From the NCBI RefSeq assembly GCF_021917145.1, contig NC_061072.1, forward strand, positions 14,114,742-14,178,741: a stretch of DNA of 64,000 bases, in the 5' to 3' direction. The position numbers and the translations under genes are program-made. Below are positions 49,425-64,000 of this stretch, piece by piece; positions within the stretch are counted from its first letter, which is position 1, and every line of letters begins with the position of its first letter. The notes under the pieces are model-generated. The model saw only the letters and a list, made by a program, of their open reading frames with translations, was not told the DNA's origin and made no database searches. The DNA comes from Hypomesus transpacificus (Eukaryota > Chordata > Actinopteri > Osmeriformes > Osmeridae).

Positions 49425-52400
49425 GAGAGAGAGAGAGAGAGAGAGAGGCAGACAGACAGACAGACAGGCAAATTAGCCCACAGACCGAAACAAATATAGT
49501 CATTTAATAGTCATTCAAATGATAGTCATCAAAAAACAATCTGGTCTCAAATTCTGGAACTATAGTTTTCGGTTAATTTATCTCGTTTCACCCTTCTGTT
49601 CTCTTGACTGGAGATCCCTGGCACCAAACTGGAAGGTGATTTCTGTGTCGGACACCACGTTCCCGACTTCTTTGGTCCCTCGGTGTCCTGCTTGTTTCTC
49701 TCCTCTAACACGTCTGGAGAATGAGCACACCATTTGTGAGGCTAGATCTGCAAACAACAGCTTTGCAAAAGTATCACCCCAATAACAACCTTGAAACCCC
49801 CACAGGAAACCATATCTAGAATTCTCGGTAGCTAATTCTTTACATATGGACAAATAATTGTTTTCAGATGTAACGTGCCGCTATTATTATTACAATCTGC
49901 TTCGATATAAAAAACGGGTGGTGCAAATGGTATTCGTTATGTAATTCTTACAGTGCCTTTGGGAGTAGCAAAGCAACACTACAGTGAGTGGCTATGGCCC
50001 TGTTCTCGATGATGTCCTCAAACACAGTGTGCAGTTGATGTGGGCTCACTATCACCACCTAGGGATTTAAACAACAGACACCATAATGAAACACGGCTAG
50101 CTGTGGGTGAGTTTTCGCAGAGCCTGGAAGTGTTCGTTTTCTCTCACGTCTCCCCCAGTTCGGTCTGCCAGTTTCCCCAGCTCATCCAGCCTGCAGTCTG
50201 TACCCTCCATGGACAACACCGACACCGTCACCCTGGGAAAGGCAAATCATTCAGGATCATTCCTTTGAAGATATATTTAGGCCCTTTTCCGCTTTAATGG
50301 ACAGAGATAGAGATGGACGGGAAATGTATGGGGTAGAGAGAGCGGGCAAGCCATGCAGAAATTGCCTGAGCTGGATTTGAACCGAGGCCCTTGCGTTAAG
50401 GCTTCAGCATGTATGTTATATATACACACCTATACCTGGTGAGCCACCCTCAGGTTCATTCCTGACACATTTTTGACCATCAACTCTTTATTTATTCTTC
50501 AAGGACAAACAGTGAAATTGAGTTTTGTTGTTGTACAAACCCCTGGCAGGCCGCATACTCCCCCAGGTCTTGGTAGAAGATGGTGGAGGACAGTAGAGCA
50601 CGGGCATCGCTGTCTTCCACTTCAAGATTACCCAGCCCTGTGTTGGCTTTCCCATCAGTACAGATTATAACCTGGGAGAAACACAAAAACACTGTAATCC
50701 AGAGTAGATGATCTCTTTGGAATAATATCAGAGTGATATCAAATGATAATGAGTTCTGGAGTTCCAGATTTACCTTTGAACCTGGATGTCGAGAGGCCAT
50801 TGCAATGGCCAGGACAGCAGCAGGACCTAGAGCTGTGGCTCCACTCTCTACCAATCTTGTAATACAAAAGAGAGGTCATTTTATGAGAAGGTCTCGAATG
50901 AACCGGAAATTAAATCAGAACATAAAGTAGGAACCATTGTTTTGCTCTACAGGGAGAATTTTTTGGGAAAGATTCAGATTTCCCCTTGCAGCTCTAAACC
51001 CCAATGTGAACAGTTACATTATTATTTTCAATGCAATTCCATCTTCTATAGGGTTCCTCACCCCAGGACCTCTCTCTGTAGGTCATCCCTGGTCCTGGAG
51101 AGGGGAGGTGGGCTGGGAAAGCTGAAGGCAGCCTCCTTTAGGTACTCGCTGTCCATCAGCTCAGATCCCCACAGAAAACGTGAGCTGATCTTCTCATATC
51201 CATGCAGGGTCACCTGGCAACACAACAAGTTCAAAACTGGGTTTGATTCATATAAATGTGTGTGTGTGTATGTCTGTGGGTGCATGTGTGAGTGAGTGTG
51301 TGTGTGTGTGTGTGTGAAGGTGAAGTACAACAAACCTCACGCTTCATATAGCATCCGTAAACATAGCATGAACGTGAAAAGGGAATGTGTTAAGTGACAA
51401 CAGTACCTGGTTATTGAAGGTGATGAGGCCCACGCGTGTGTGAGGTCGAGCGCCACTCAGTTTCTGAACACTCTGCATCACCGCTTCCTGAACACACTGG
51501 TTTGGAGAAATCATCAGGAGTTAGAACAGAGGTCAATAGGGTCAATCTGTGGTCAATTGACACCATGTGAGCTCCTGTGGTCTATAAAGGGTTTCCTCCA
51601 ATCCAAACGCAGCTCACCTGAAGTCTTGACTTGTAGACGACATGGTGTCCTTCAAACACCTTGCAGACCAAGAAGAGGAAGGAGGAAAAATCCACAAATG
51701 CATAGATGTTATACACGCCAAACTTTGAGAACGCGCACGGTAAGGGAAAGGGCCGGTTCCACACAGTACCTGGCAGGTCACGCTCATGGAGCCAGAGATG
51801 TCGACGCACAAGATGAGCAGGGCGTCGTCAGGCGACACGGTCTTGTCGTCAGGGGACAGGAAGAATAGGCTGTCCTCGCCGCTGTTTGGGGGAAGGAGAG
51901 GCGGAGGCGGGAGCGGGAGGGAGGGGGATGGTGCTGGCTCCCATGACTGACAGAAATAACACCTCTCCACCTGTAGAGGAGACAAACCAGGAGGTCATCA
52001 CCCGGGTACGTTCTCACAGGTAGGGGAGGGCATCAGTGCTGTGACAGGTGACTTCAATCAGTTATTCAAACAGTTTGGGTATTTAGATCATCTTATGTTC
52101 AAGTTTGTCACTGTACCACATTGTCATAGCAGGACTCCAGCACGGATCCACACTGAGAGCAGGAGGTGGGCTCTCCCTGGAGAGTGAACTCTGTCATTGG
52201 ACACACATACGACACAGGGCAGCAAGTTAGACGGGCCAAATATTCATGATACTGCATCAATGAATACGGTATTTCGGATCAACAAAACAAATGATTTATT
52301 TCCCAACCCTTTTCCTCTGAGAGCAGTTTTCCCAAACTGATAAGGATCACATTGGGATTCCCCGGGAGTGGTCCTTTATCTACTGATCACGAATTGAATG

Positions 52401-53834
52401 GAAAAAGACATAAACGTTAAAACAATCCAATCCAAGAAAGGCTGTCAAGGTACTTGACATAAACTGTGCAGAGACAGAGAGTGATAGTATGACAGTGTGA
52501 CAGAGAGACAAAGGCAGTGGAGAGCAGGAATGCACCTTTACTCAGGTCTTGCTGAGGAGCCAGTGGTGGTTTGCAAGAGGAGGAGGAGGAGGAGGAGGAA
52601 GAGGAGGAGGGGGATGGAGCGGTGGAAGGCAACACAACCATGTAATCTGGGAACAAATTTAAGAACCATGGTCTAGGTGGGAGCGGCGGAGGTGTAGAGG
52701 AACCTAAAAACAAGAACAAACGATGGTCAGCACTACTGTGGAGAAATCTACCCAGCAACATTACATTCATTTGTCCAACAACATCTTGGGAATGTGTCAG
52801 TAGAATGAATAATGAACGTATCACCAGACGGGGTCGGGGGCCTTATCTCCTCCTCGCCACCCTCTGACATAATGTAGGTGTATTCTGGATCACTCGGGTC
52901 TTCCCCTGAGACGTGATTGCTTGGCCCGCAGCCAGGAAAAGGGAAATTAGACGTCAAGATTGGCTCAGTGCTAGTGGGTTGTGATTGAGCATTTGTCTGT
53001 GATGGTCTCATGGTTGGTGGTAGAAGTGCTAGAAGAGTAGGTAAAAAGAGTTAGCTTGCAGTCATCCTATTTTGTGTTTGTTTACAACTGTGTCTGTGAG
53101 AGGGGGAGCTAATTCAGGGTTAGCATGTTAATGTAAAGTTTTCTTTATCTTCCCCACAATGAATATCACGCCCCGCATGGTAAAACACTACCTGTTCTAC
53201 GAGTTGGCGTGGACTGTTGTGGCCGGGGTGTGCCAAGGTTGGGATGAAAGGCAGTATTCTCATACGGGGGGGAGGGGCTTGAGCCTTTTATCTCATTCTC
53301 GGTCTTTGTGCTGGGTGCTGGATGGGCGGCCAGGGGGGGTTTGAGTTCTGTGGAGGCCGCTGAAGGGGGAGGGGGGGGCGGGATGCGAGGACGAACTTTG
53401 TTTACAGGAGGCAGGAGGGCTGAGAGGAGGGCGGAGGAACAGATCACGTCTATGTTAAAAAAAAAGTTGTTGTACTTGAAATGAAGTGAACATGGTGTTT
53501 CCCTTGCTTGACAGACTGAGAGACAGTCTCTCTACACCAACTGTCTTCTGGAACACGGTCCAACTGGGACTCACACAAATGTCTTAAAAGATGCAGAAAT
53601 CTAAACTAAAGTGTAGAATAGAATGAACCTATGCATGTTCTATAACAAAAATACATGTATGTTGAAAATGGTAAATCCAAGTCTATTGCATGCTTTGCTA
53701 TTTAAATAGTCATATTATGAAGTGCAAGAAGTTGAAACCTCACCTGAACGTTTAAAGACATGTGGATTTGTTTTTTGGGCATCTTTCTGACTGGTTGATG
53801 GTGGAACATAGATACATTTACAAGCAAATTCCAT
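48064..53834 (-). CDS. VWA / Sec23-like protein ('circularly permutated Ras protein 1-like' type) without GTPase motifs
   Basis: Nineteen exons: 53834-53744, 53449-53192, 53028-52825, 52703-52536, 52190-52117, 51970-51770, 51659-51618, 51496-51407, 51213-51062, 50855-50774, 50671-50541, 50232-50148, 50058-49952, 49713-49592, 49313-49202, 48986-48846, 48555-48462, 48376-48350 and 48141-48064, giving 752 aa. Residues 1-240 are low-complexity, Pro/Ser-rich, with a serine run. A zinc ribbon follows (CSQC about 251-254, CYFC about 269-272), then a von Willebrand A domain (about 316-530) with an intact MIDAS: DISGSMS, the Thr of ESGATALG and ICTDGKA. A beta-rich segment (about 535-640) and a helical segment (about 645-720) complete it. 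This order (zinc ribbon, VWA trunk, beta sandwich, helical) is that of Sec23/Sec24. In cpRAS-VWA proteins a permuted Ras domain is present; here no GKS/T or NKxD motif is visible. Function unknown; probably cytosolic, since no signal peptide or membrane segment is seen. Confidence 0.78.
49099..49165 (+). repeat. (CA)n microsatellite
   Basis: About 65 bases of CA with a few CG and CAGA units, in the intron between exons 16 and 15 of the VWA gene. Confidence 0.85.
49341..49447 (+). repeat. (CAGA)n then (GA)n at an acceptor of the VWA gene
   Basis: About 83 bases of CAGA and 24 of GA. On the gene's strand this is a TCTG/TC tract that starts within 30 bases of the exon 15 acceptor (49314) and so acts as its pyrimidine tract. 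Confidence 0.85.
50283..50455 (-). mobile_element. tRNA-derived SINE in an intron of the VWA gene
   Basis: Read on the minus strand: GGGTGGCTCACCAGG head, B-box-like CTCGGTTCAAATCC, then CAGGCAATTTCTGCATGG and a CCCGCTCTCTCTACCCC tract. It is the same family as the element at 6615-6785 but in the opposite orientation. Confidence 0.5.
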
Positions 53835-55368
53835 TGGTGGCTCTTCTTACCTTTCAGAGCAGGAGACAATAGAATTACAGCAATGTGTTACCACTTATCT
53901 GTATAAAATATCCCAAAATAGTCAATTTAAGGCATGAACAGCTATGGCAGGTATTACTGGCAAATGTTCACGCTGTTAAATATCCAAGTACACATACACA
54001 CATACACACACACACACACACACAAACACAACAATGCGCACCCACACAAACACTCACACACGCAATATGACTTACAGTCTTCAGCTATTTGGCTCTCCTG
54101 CAGTTAACCTTGAACACCTGATTATTCTGCGCATAAGCCTCCTTGTATAAATTAGTAGTATTCTAGATAGCCTGCAGATATACAAAACAGAACAAAACAT
54201 CTAGTTTTAAATAAATTGTTAAAGAAAACTTGTACTTATACTCCTCAGCCTACAGTACACTTTGTCTTACCTGTACAAAGTCTTGAGAACACATCCATGG
54301 ACTTACTTCCTGTTTGGGTTAAAGTGTCGAAGTTGAGGTGTCTTTTGCGTCATTCTTTTGAGGATGATCCTAAACAACCTGCTCTACCGGATAGTCTCAG
54401 TTGACGTGATCTTGAAACATGTTAATGAAGTGATAGCTTTCTTTTGACATTGCTTAATCTAAATAACTAGTTATGTTCTTTTCTGAGCGAATATCTTTTT
54501 TCTGATGTCATTTAAACGTCATTTCGACTTCTTTCATCCGACGGATTCGTCAGTGGGTCGAGCTATTTCTATAGTTCAATCTTTTGTAGTACGCAATTTT
54601 TTTGTCTCCCCTCTGCATCCTCTGTTACTAAAATGCGTTCACTGTAAGATTTACATTTACGGTTGGTAGTTTATCAATAAAAATAGCGTGGCGTCCACTC
54701 TCACATTGTATGGTTTTACAGAAAGAACGAAAAGAAAATAAAGTTTTTCAAAATGTTGGATGTTTATTTTCCTAATACAATTGAAATAATGTAATGTCCT
54801 ACAATCCCTAGGTGTAAACAGGATACATTTTGTTGACTGTATAAACAATACACAAATCACTGTAAACCAGTGCTTTGGCAAGGTTAAGGGTAATACCTTT
54901 TATTGAAACTTGGTTAATAAATAATTTTAAAGAAGTGAAAGACACAGAACCTCGTATCTGTTAATACGCCTACTAACGCACAGACACAGCCCTTAGCACA
55001 GAAAGCATAAAAGCACAACGCTGTAAAGTCATTCATAAGTTAATGCATTTCACCAACTGTTAAACCCCGTAAGGTTAGATTGTCACATCATTAATAATAA
55101 TTTAATAAACTCTTAATAAACGCTTGATTTAACTTGTCCCTTAAAATATTTAGAAAGGCTATCGGTGATGTAACAAATTGCACATTTGTGCAAAATACTA
55201 CAACTACATTTGGGGATGTTGACATTAAAGGTTATTTACTACAATCGACAGTATTAAAATGTTCAGGCACCAACAGTGAATGTTTCAACCAAGACATGCA
55301 CACTTCGTGAAATACGAGAAAAAAAGACATTTTACTCGAAAATCGTTCGGTGTGGCACTATGACATCA
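53835..55368. other. VWA gene promoter side and PACSIN-like 3' UTR
   Basis: An acceptor-like CTGCTCTGAAAG at about 53850 suggests a non-coding first exon upstream. A short CA repeat lies at 54000-54060. The stretch is AT-rich from 54620 to 55270. No coding exon is recognised. Confidence 0.45.
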
Positions 55369-59672
<4,304 letters not shown>

Positions 59673-60605
59673 TATTTAGATGTCTTTGAAGAAGAGAGGA
59701 ACATACAGTCATCATGTATCATCATCGTGTCTATGCCCAAGACCTTATAGAACACGAAAGCATGGCAAGGAGATGCAACATAGACCTGTGTCTGTGACAG
59801 TGGTGTTCACATTGCAGATAATGCAATGACTGACGACGCCAATGGTGACCATAAATACCATTTTCATAAGTCAACATCAAATACAATATTTACATGCAAA
59901 CCATATTCAAATAGATAGCAAATATCCATTGCATCAGTGAAAAGTGATCCAGCTGATTGGATGGCCATAAAACTGAATGAACCTAGCAACCGCACAACAC
60001 AGCGTGAGTGAGTTGACTCGGCAGGCCAAACAGTGTAGAAGGCACGTTTATTTATACTGTACGTTGCTTACAGATCTCAATCCCCAGCGTGAGTGAGGGG
60101 TGTGGCATGCTGGGGAGCGGAATTTACAGGCCGGAATCTGACAGCAGGAATAGAACACCCACTCCGGCATTCTTCCTGCTTCGCTCCCAAAATAAACAGC
60201 AGGGAAAGGTCATCTTTCCCTTCTTACTGACGCTCTGCCTATTAGCGCAACCGTCTCTCCCGCTCTCACTCTCACTACTGTCTAGTTCGTGGAAAACCTG
60301 ACGACGAAAGTGAGAGCAGTGGGAGCTCTTTGGTTCTGTGAACACACAATGGTAAAAGGGTGTCACTGGATCACCCGAAAAAAATAACGTTTTGTCTTAT
60401 GATTGAGCGATAGTTGAGATGGGGGTCGAACAAGGTTTTGTACATAATCGCACTTAGAGAGACACTTTCGGGTTCAGACTATTTTAATTTGGCCATAACA
60501 CGTTGGAACTTTCCTGTTGAAGCGATAATAATTTCCTCTTTGAGAAACTGGCTAACCACACCTCATCACAAGACTTAGTCAGAGGAGAGAAACTTCTCTC
60601 AACAG

Positions 60606-60607
<2 letters not shown>

Positions 60608-60696
<89 letters not shown>

Positions 60697-60702
60697 TCTC
60701 TC
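60608..60702 (+). repeat. (CT)n microsatellite, about 95 bases
   Basis: Nearly pure CT with one G interruption, upstream of the PACSIN-like gene. Confidence 0.9.
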
Positions 60703-62106
60703 TCCCTCGGTCCCAGCTGGCTCTCTGTCAGATAAAAGCCTTGTGTTGATAAAGGCGGCCATCTTATAATTGTTTCTTGATCCATGTCACAACTATTTAG
60801 ACTTCTTCTGAATCAGAGTCAAACGTCACCCCTTCTTTTACCATGTCCGTTCTAGGAGGGAGAAGGTGAGATATATCACAAGTGTCAACTAATGAGCCTC
60901 TCCTCTCAAACGTATACAACACCGAGCATTGCAGACCACCTGTTTACTATCAGTCAAATTCAAGCCAAAGTCACAAGCCCTGAGAACACACACTCATAAT
61001 AAAAACAGAACAAAACATGCTCGGGACTAACTGTCACTTACATTTCTTTCTGAATCAGCAGTGATTATTCAAGTGGATCACTTGTTACATTTAAAGGGCC
61101 GTTCTGACTCTCGCCCCCCCTCACTCTCTCTCGCTCACTCTCTCTCTCCAGCTGCCCTCTCTGTCTGTGTGCCTCGTCCCACCACACATGCTCCCAACTC
61201 CTCACTCACTGTCTGACCCAGTTTCCCCCCCAGCACTTAAAGTTACACACACCGTAATGATCTGAGAGAGGGAATGAGTCACCGCCCAGCAAGACCACGA
61301 CTGACACAAAACAGAGCATTTGCATGAAAGTCACACAAGCCAGGCGATTGAAACGGCGGTAAAGGGGCTGAAAACAGGAATCTTACCCCGGAGTGTTCAC
61401 TGGTGGCTGAGGTGGTTTTATCCTTTCGTCCGTGCCAAAATGTCTTCTCCCTATTCTCTGTGGTTATTCCTTCACTTCTCACCCATCCTGTGTTCCTCCT
61501 TTGTTGTTTTCTGAACTCAAGTTCCCCCCAACTGTCAAGTAACACTTTGGTTTTCTCCTACCCACCCATACTTTCCCCCTCTCTCTATCTCTATCTATAT
61601 CCCTCTCTCTCTTTCTCCCTGTCTCTCCACCCCTAGTGTATATTTCCAGAAACAGCTGGAGGGAACCCCCTTCTCATCCCTTTTTCCCTCCCTCTCTCAA
61701 TATGGTGCTAATGAACTATAGTGTCGACACGTTAAAGGAGGCCAGGGAGAAGGTAAACTTCATTTCAACCCTCGACTGGTCACAGCCAAGTGTCAGCGTG
61801 GCACCGTATCATGTGATCATATTAGTGTGTGTATGTGTGTGTGTGTGTGAGGGCCCTTCAACAATAACATAAATCTTGTGGATTTTTCCACAAATCTAGT
61901 CTCTTAAGTTGCCTTTGAGGATGATTTAAGTGCAGAATATACCTTATAAGTATTGGATATATCTCTATATATCTGGTCATTGACCAGTTCTGTACAGATA
62001 CACTGCTTTTAAAACCAACCAATGAAAATCCACTGTATCTAAAACCAGTCAGTGAGTCCAGAAATGACTGGACTCAATGCCTTTCATTTCTCTGTGTTTT
62101 GACTCA

Positions 62107-62236
<130 letters not shown>

Positions 62237-62821
62237 ACTGAACAAAGCCGTCCTGTCTTTTATTAGAGTGAGCTCTCAAATGTAATTCAGAGCATATTGA
62301 TACAGAAGTTTGAACACATCAAAGGCCCTTATCTTGCTAGTCTAGAATAATCCTGTACATGTGGACAATCTGTTGTAGAGCCCTAGGGGACCAACTACTC
62401 CATCTGAACACGCCAGGCTGAATGAGATCCTAATGAGAAACCTCATGAAAACCATTAGGAAAATTATGAAAGTATTTTTAAATGAAAAAAAGAAAGACAT
62501 GGCCACACTTTTATTTATTCAGCATTTATTTTGACACCTTAGTTATATCTCTATCATATTTTATCTGTATATTGTAATGTTATTTAAAACAAAACTTCAT
62601 AAATACCTCTTATCTCTGCTGCATACATGTTCTCATACTGTATATATCAAATTCATTATACTGTATATATTTTACTAGTCCTAAAATATTCTTTTAAATC
62701 ATAGACAGTAATGCTTTCTACACAACCGCACATTCATTCCTATATGTAGTTTCTTGAGCGTGTGGTGAACCCAACATTAAGGGCGTCTCGGCATGAGATT
62801 AGGAAATTGAAAAGTGCACGT

Positions 62822-62902
62822 CTACCCAGGAATGCTTGTGAACGGGGTGAGTTCCTCTGGGCTCGTCTGTGAAGCCAGGCGAGGAGTATAGAAAGCATTC
62901 AC
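62822..62902 (-). CDS. Likely terminal coding exon of an unidentified gene
   Basis: On the minus strand a very good acceptor (GGTTGGGTTCTGGTTTCAG) opens 26 sense codons, VNAFYTPRLAS to LTPFTSIPG, then TAG. A polyadenylation signal AATAAA lies about 300 bases further on (62519-62514), so 3' UTR, stop and acceptor line up. Upstream exons would lie at higher coordinates, perhaps beyond the window. I do not recognise the peptide. Confidence 0.4.
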   Translation of the reverse strand: MNAFYTPRLASQTSPEELTPFTSIPG

Positions 62903-64000
62903 CTGAAACCAGAACCCAACCAAAAAACACAAACAGATAGCTTCAAATAATTGTCACACTATTTGGAAGACGGAGATTCAGTCATTTTTAGAAATGTTTA
63001 AATACTTAATCTTTAATATAATAATCTGTGTTAAATCATACTATGTTTTGTTATTATTATCATAATCCTCGTCATCATCGTTACATAAACCTACAAAGGA
63101 TGCGTGTAGAAGTTGAGAGAGTTTAGCCATCCCCATACAGTACAGTTCACTGAAGGTTGCTAGACGTGTTATACAAAGCCTGTATTTGTGTGTACATGTC
63201 TCTGAGTGTGTGTTTTCTCTCTCTGATCAGAGGTTTCGAGGAGAGAGCATGAAAAAGGGCAATGTAAGGATTGTCAAGTGTTGCGAAACATACATCCCAA
63301 GATACAAGATGTTTGAATGTTCGAAATCTGTCTTTGAGTTCTAGAGAAGGCATTAAAGAGAGAAAGAGAGGTATAGGGATTTGATATATGTAACAAGGCC
63401 AGCGGACAGACCGACACACAACCACACACTCACAAAGGGAATAGGCTGGGGAGTCAGACGCACAGACAGACAAGCAGTATAAGCCCTTTTCAATCACTGC
63501 ACCTGTGTGAGAAAATAGTCAATGGACTGTGATGTCATCCAAGAGGGCCCCCATGGTCTTGGACAGTGCTTTGCTCGTAAACATCAACAACGCATTTGAA
63601 AAGTCGATCTGCATTGTAACATGATATGATAGCAAACCTGTTCTCTGCTCTCCCTTGCCCCTCTTAGTGGACTTGATAATAGTAAAATGTCAATTCACAA
63701 CACTTTTGAATTATTCGTAAATTGTCCTTACAAACACTATTGAAATGACTCGATGTCGTAACCCTGACCCGTTGCAAATGAATGATTGCAATCAGCACGC
63801 GATACAAAACAAATTAACGATAATCGTTATGAGTCCCGCTTTTTTTACACGTAGGTTTTACTGTACACTGCATGTGTTGTTGTTCTTGCAAAATACATAG
63901 AAAGCTTGTTGGCAAATCACTAGGGGGAGATTAGGGCAAATAACACTATAGGTATCAAAACACTTTTATCAACATCTTTACTTTGTAATTATTTACCATG
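62903..64000. other. Right edge, no recognised gene
   Basis: No exon or repeat family is recognised. If the terminal exon at 62822-62902 is real, this is its last intron. Confidence 0.4.

Noticed and set aside
49341-49447. Regular short repeats that could suggest a CRISPR array
   Set aside because: The unit is a 4-base microsatellite with no spacers, in a vertebrate intron.
49198-49503. Minus-strand open frame with VCLS repeats
   Set aside because: It is a reading of the CAGA tetranucleotide repeat in an intron.
61636-61872. Plus-strand open frame starting in CT-rich DNA
   Set aside because: It runs into a GT microsatellite and has no support beyond length.
63147-63497. Minus-strand open frame of 116 codons at the right edge
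   Set aside because: Its codons and text show no domain, the start is arbitrary and no flanking splice sites support it.

Overview
The window is nuclear DNA from a ray-finned (teleost) fish. It has split genes with GT-AG introns, many CA/GT and CT microsatellites, tRNA-derived SINEs carrying the common teleost 'GTCTGCTAAATGA' tail, and a palindromic hAT-type MITE. I see no CRISPR array, rRNA, functional tRNA or retrovirus-like element.

Layout from left to right. The last two coding exons of ube2i (+) face il21r (-), a class I cytokine receptor. A tubby-family gene (-) and the ciliary gene cfap119 (+) start head to head. cfap119 converges on phkg2 (-), and phkg2 shares a roughly 2 kb divergent promoter region with rnf40 (+), the histone H2B E3 ligase. 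The small TNF receptor gene tnfrsf12a (Fn14, +) follows. Next comes a weakly supported small gene (-), then the giant C2H2 gene znf646 (-), back to back with znf668 (+). A single-exon connexin (+) follows. After it lie a 19-exon VWA / Sec23-like gene (-) resembling the proteins called 'circularly permutated Ras protein 1-like', and a PACSIN/syndapin-like F-BAR-SH3 gene (-). Near the right edge there is a likely terminal exon of an unidentified minus-strand gene.

Exon chains were built by hand. Reading frame was checked across every junction, and the coding lengths of all gene models close to whole codons: il21r 453 aa, tubby-like 564, cfap119 275, phkg2 390, rnf40 991, tnfrsf12a 114, znf646 1544, znf668 649, connexin 229, VWA/Sec23-like 752, PACSIN-like 387.

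The gene order cfap119-phkg2-rnf40 and the divergent pair znf646/znf668 match human 16p11.2. ube2i, tnfrsf12a and il21r have human orthologues elsewhere on 16p, so the window is largely a 16p-type synteny block. The genes do not form one pathway; neighbours share promoters rather than functions.

The most unusual items are: the VWA/Sec23-like protein, which keeps an intact MIDAS and a zinc ribbon but shows no GTPase motifs; the PACSIN-like protein, whose long NPF-bearing linker is replaced by a short basic one; the connexin with an altered first extracellular cysteine spacing; repeated YY1-like motifs and a perfect RFX X-box between znf646 and znf668; and the number of microsatellites lying directly at 3' splice sites.
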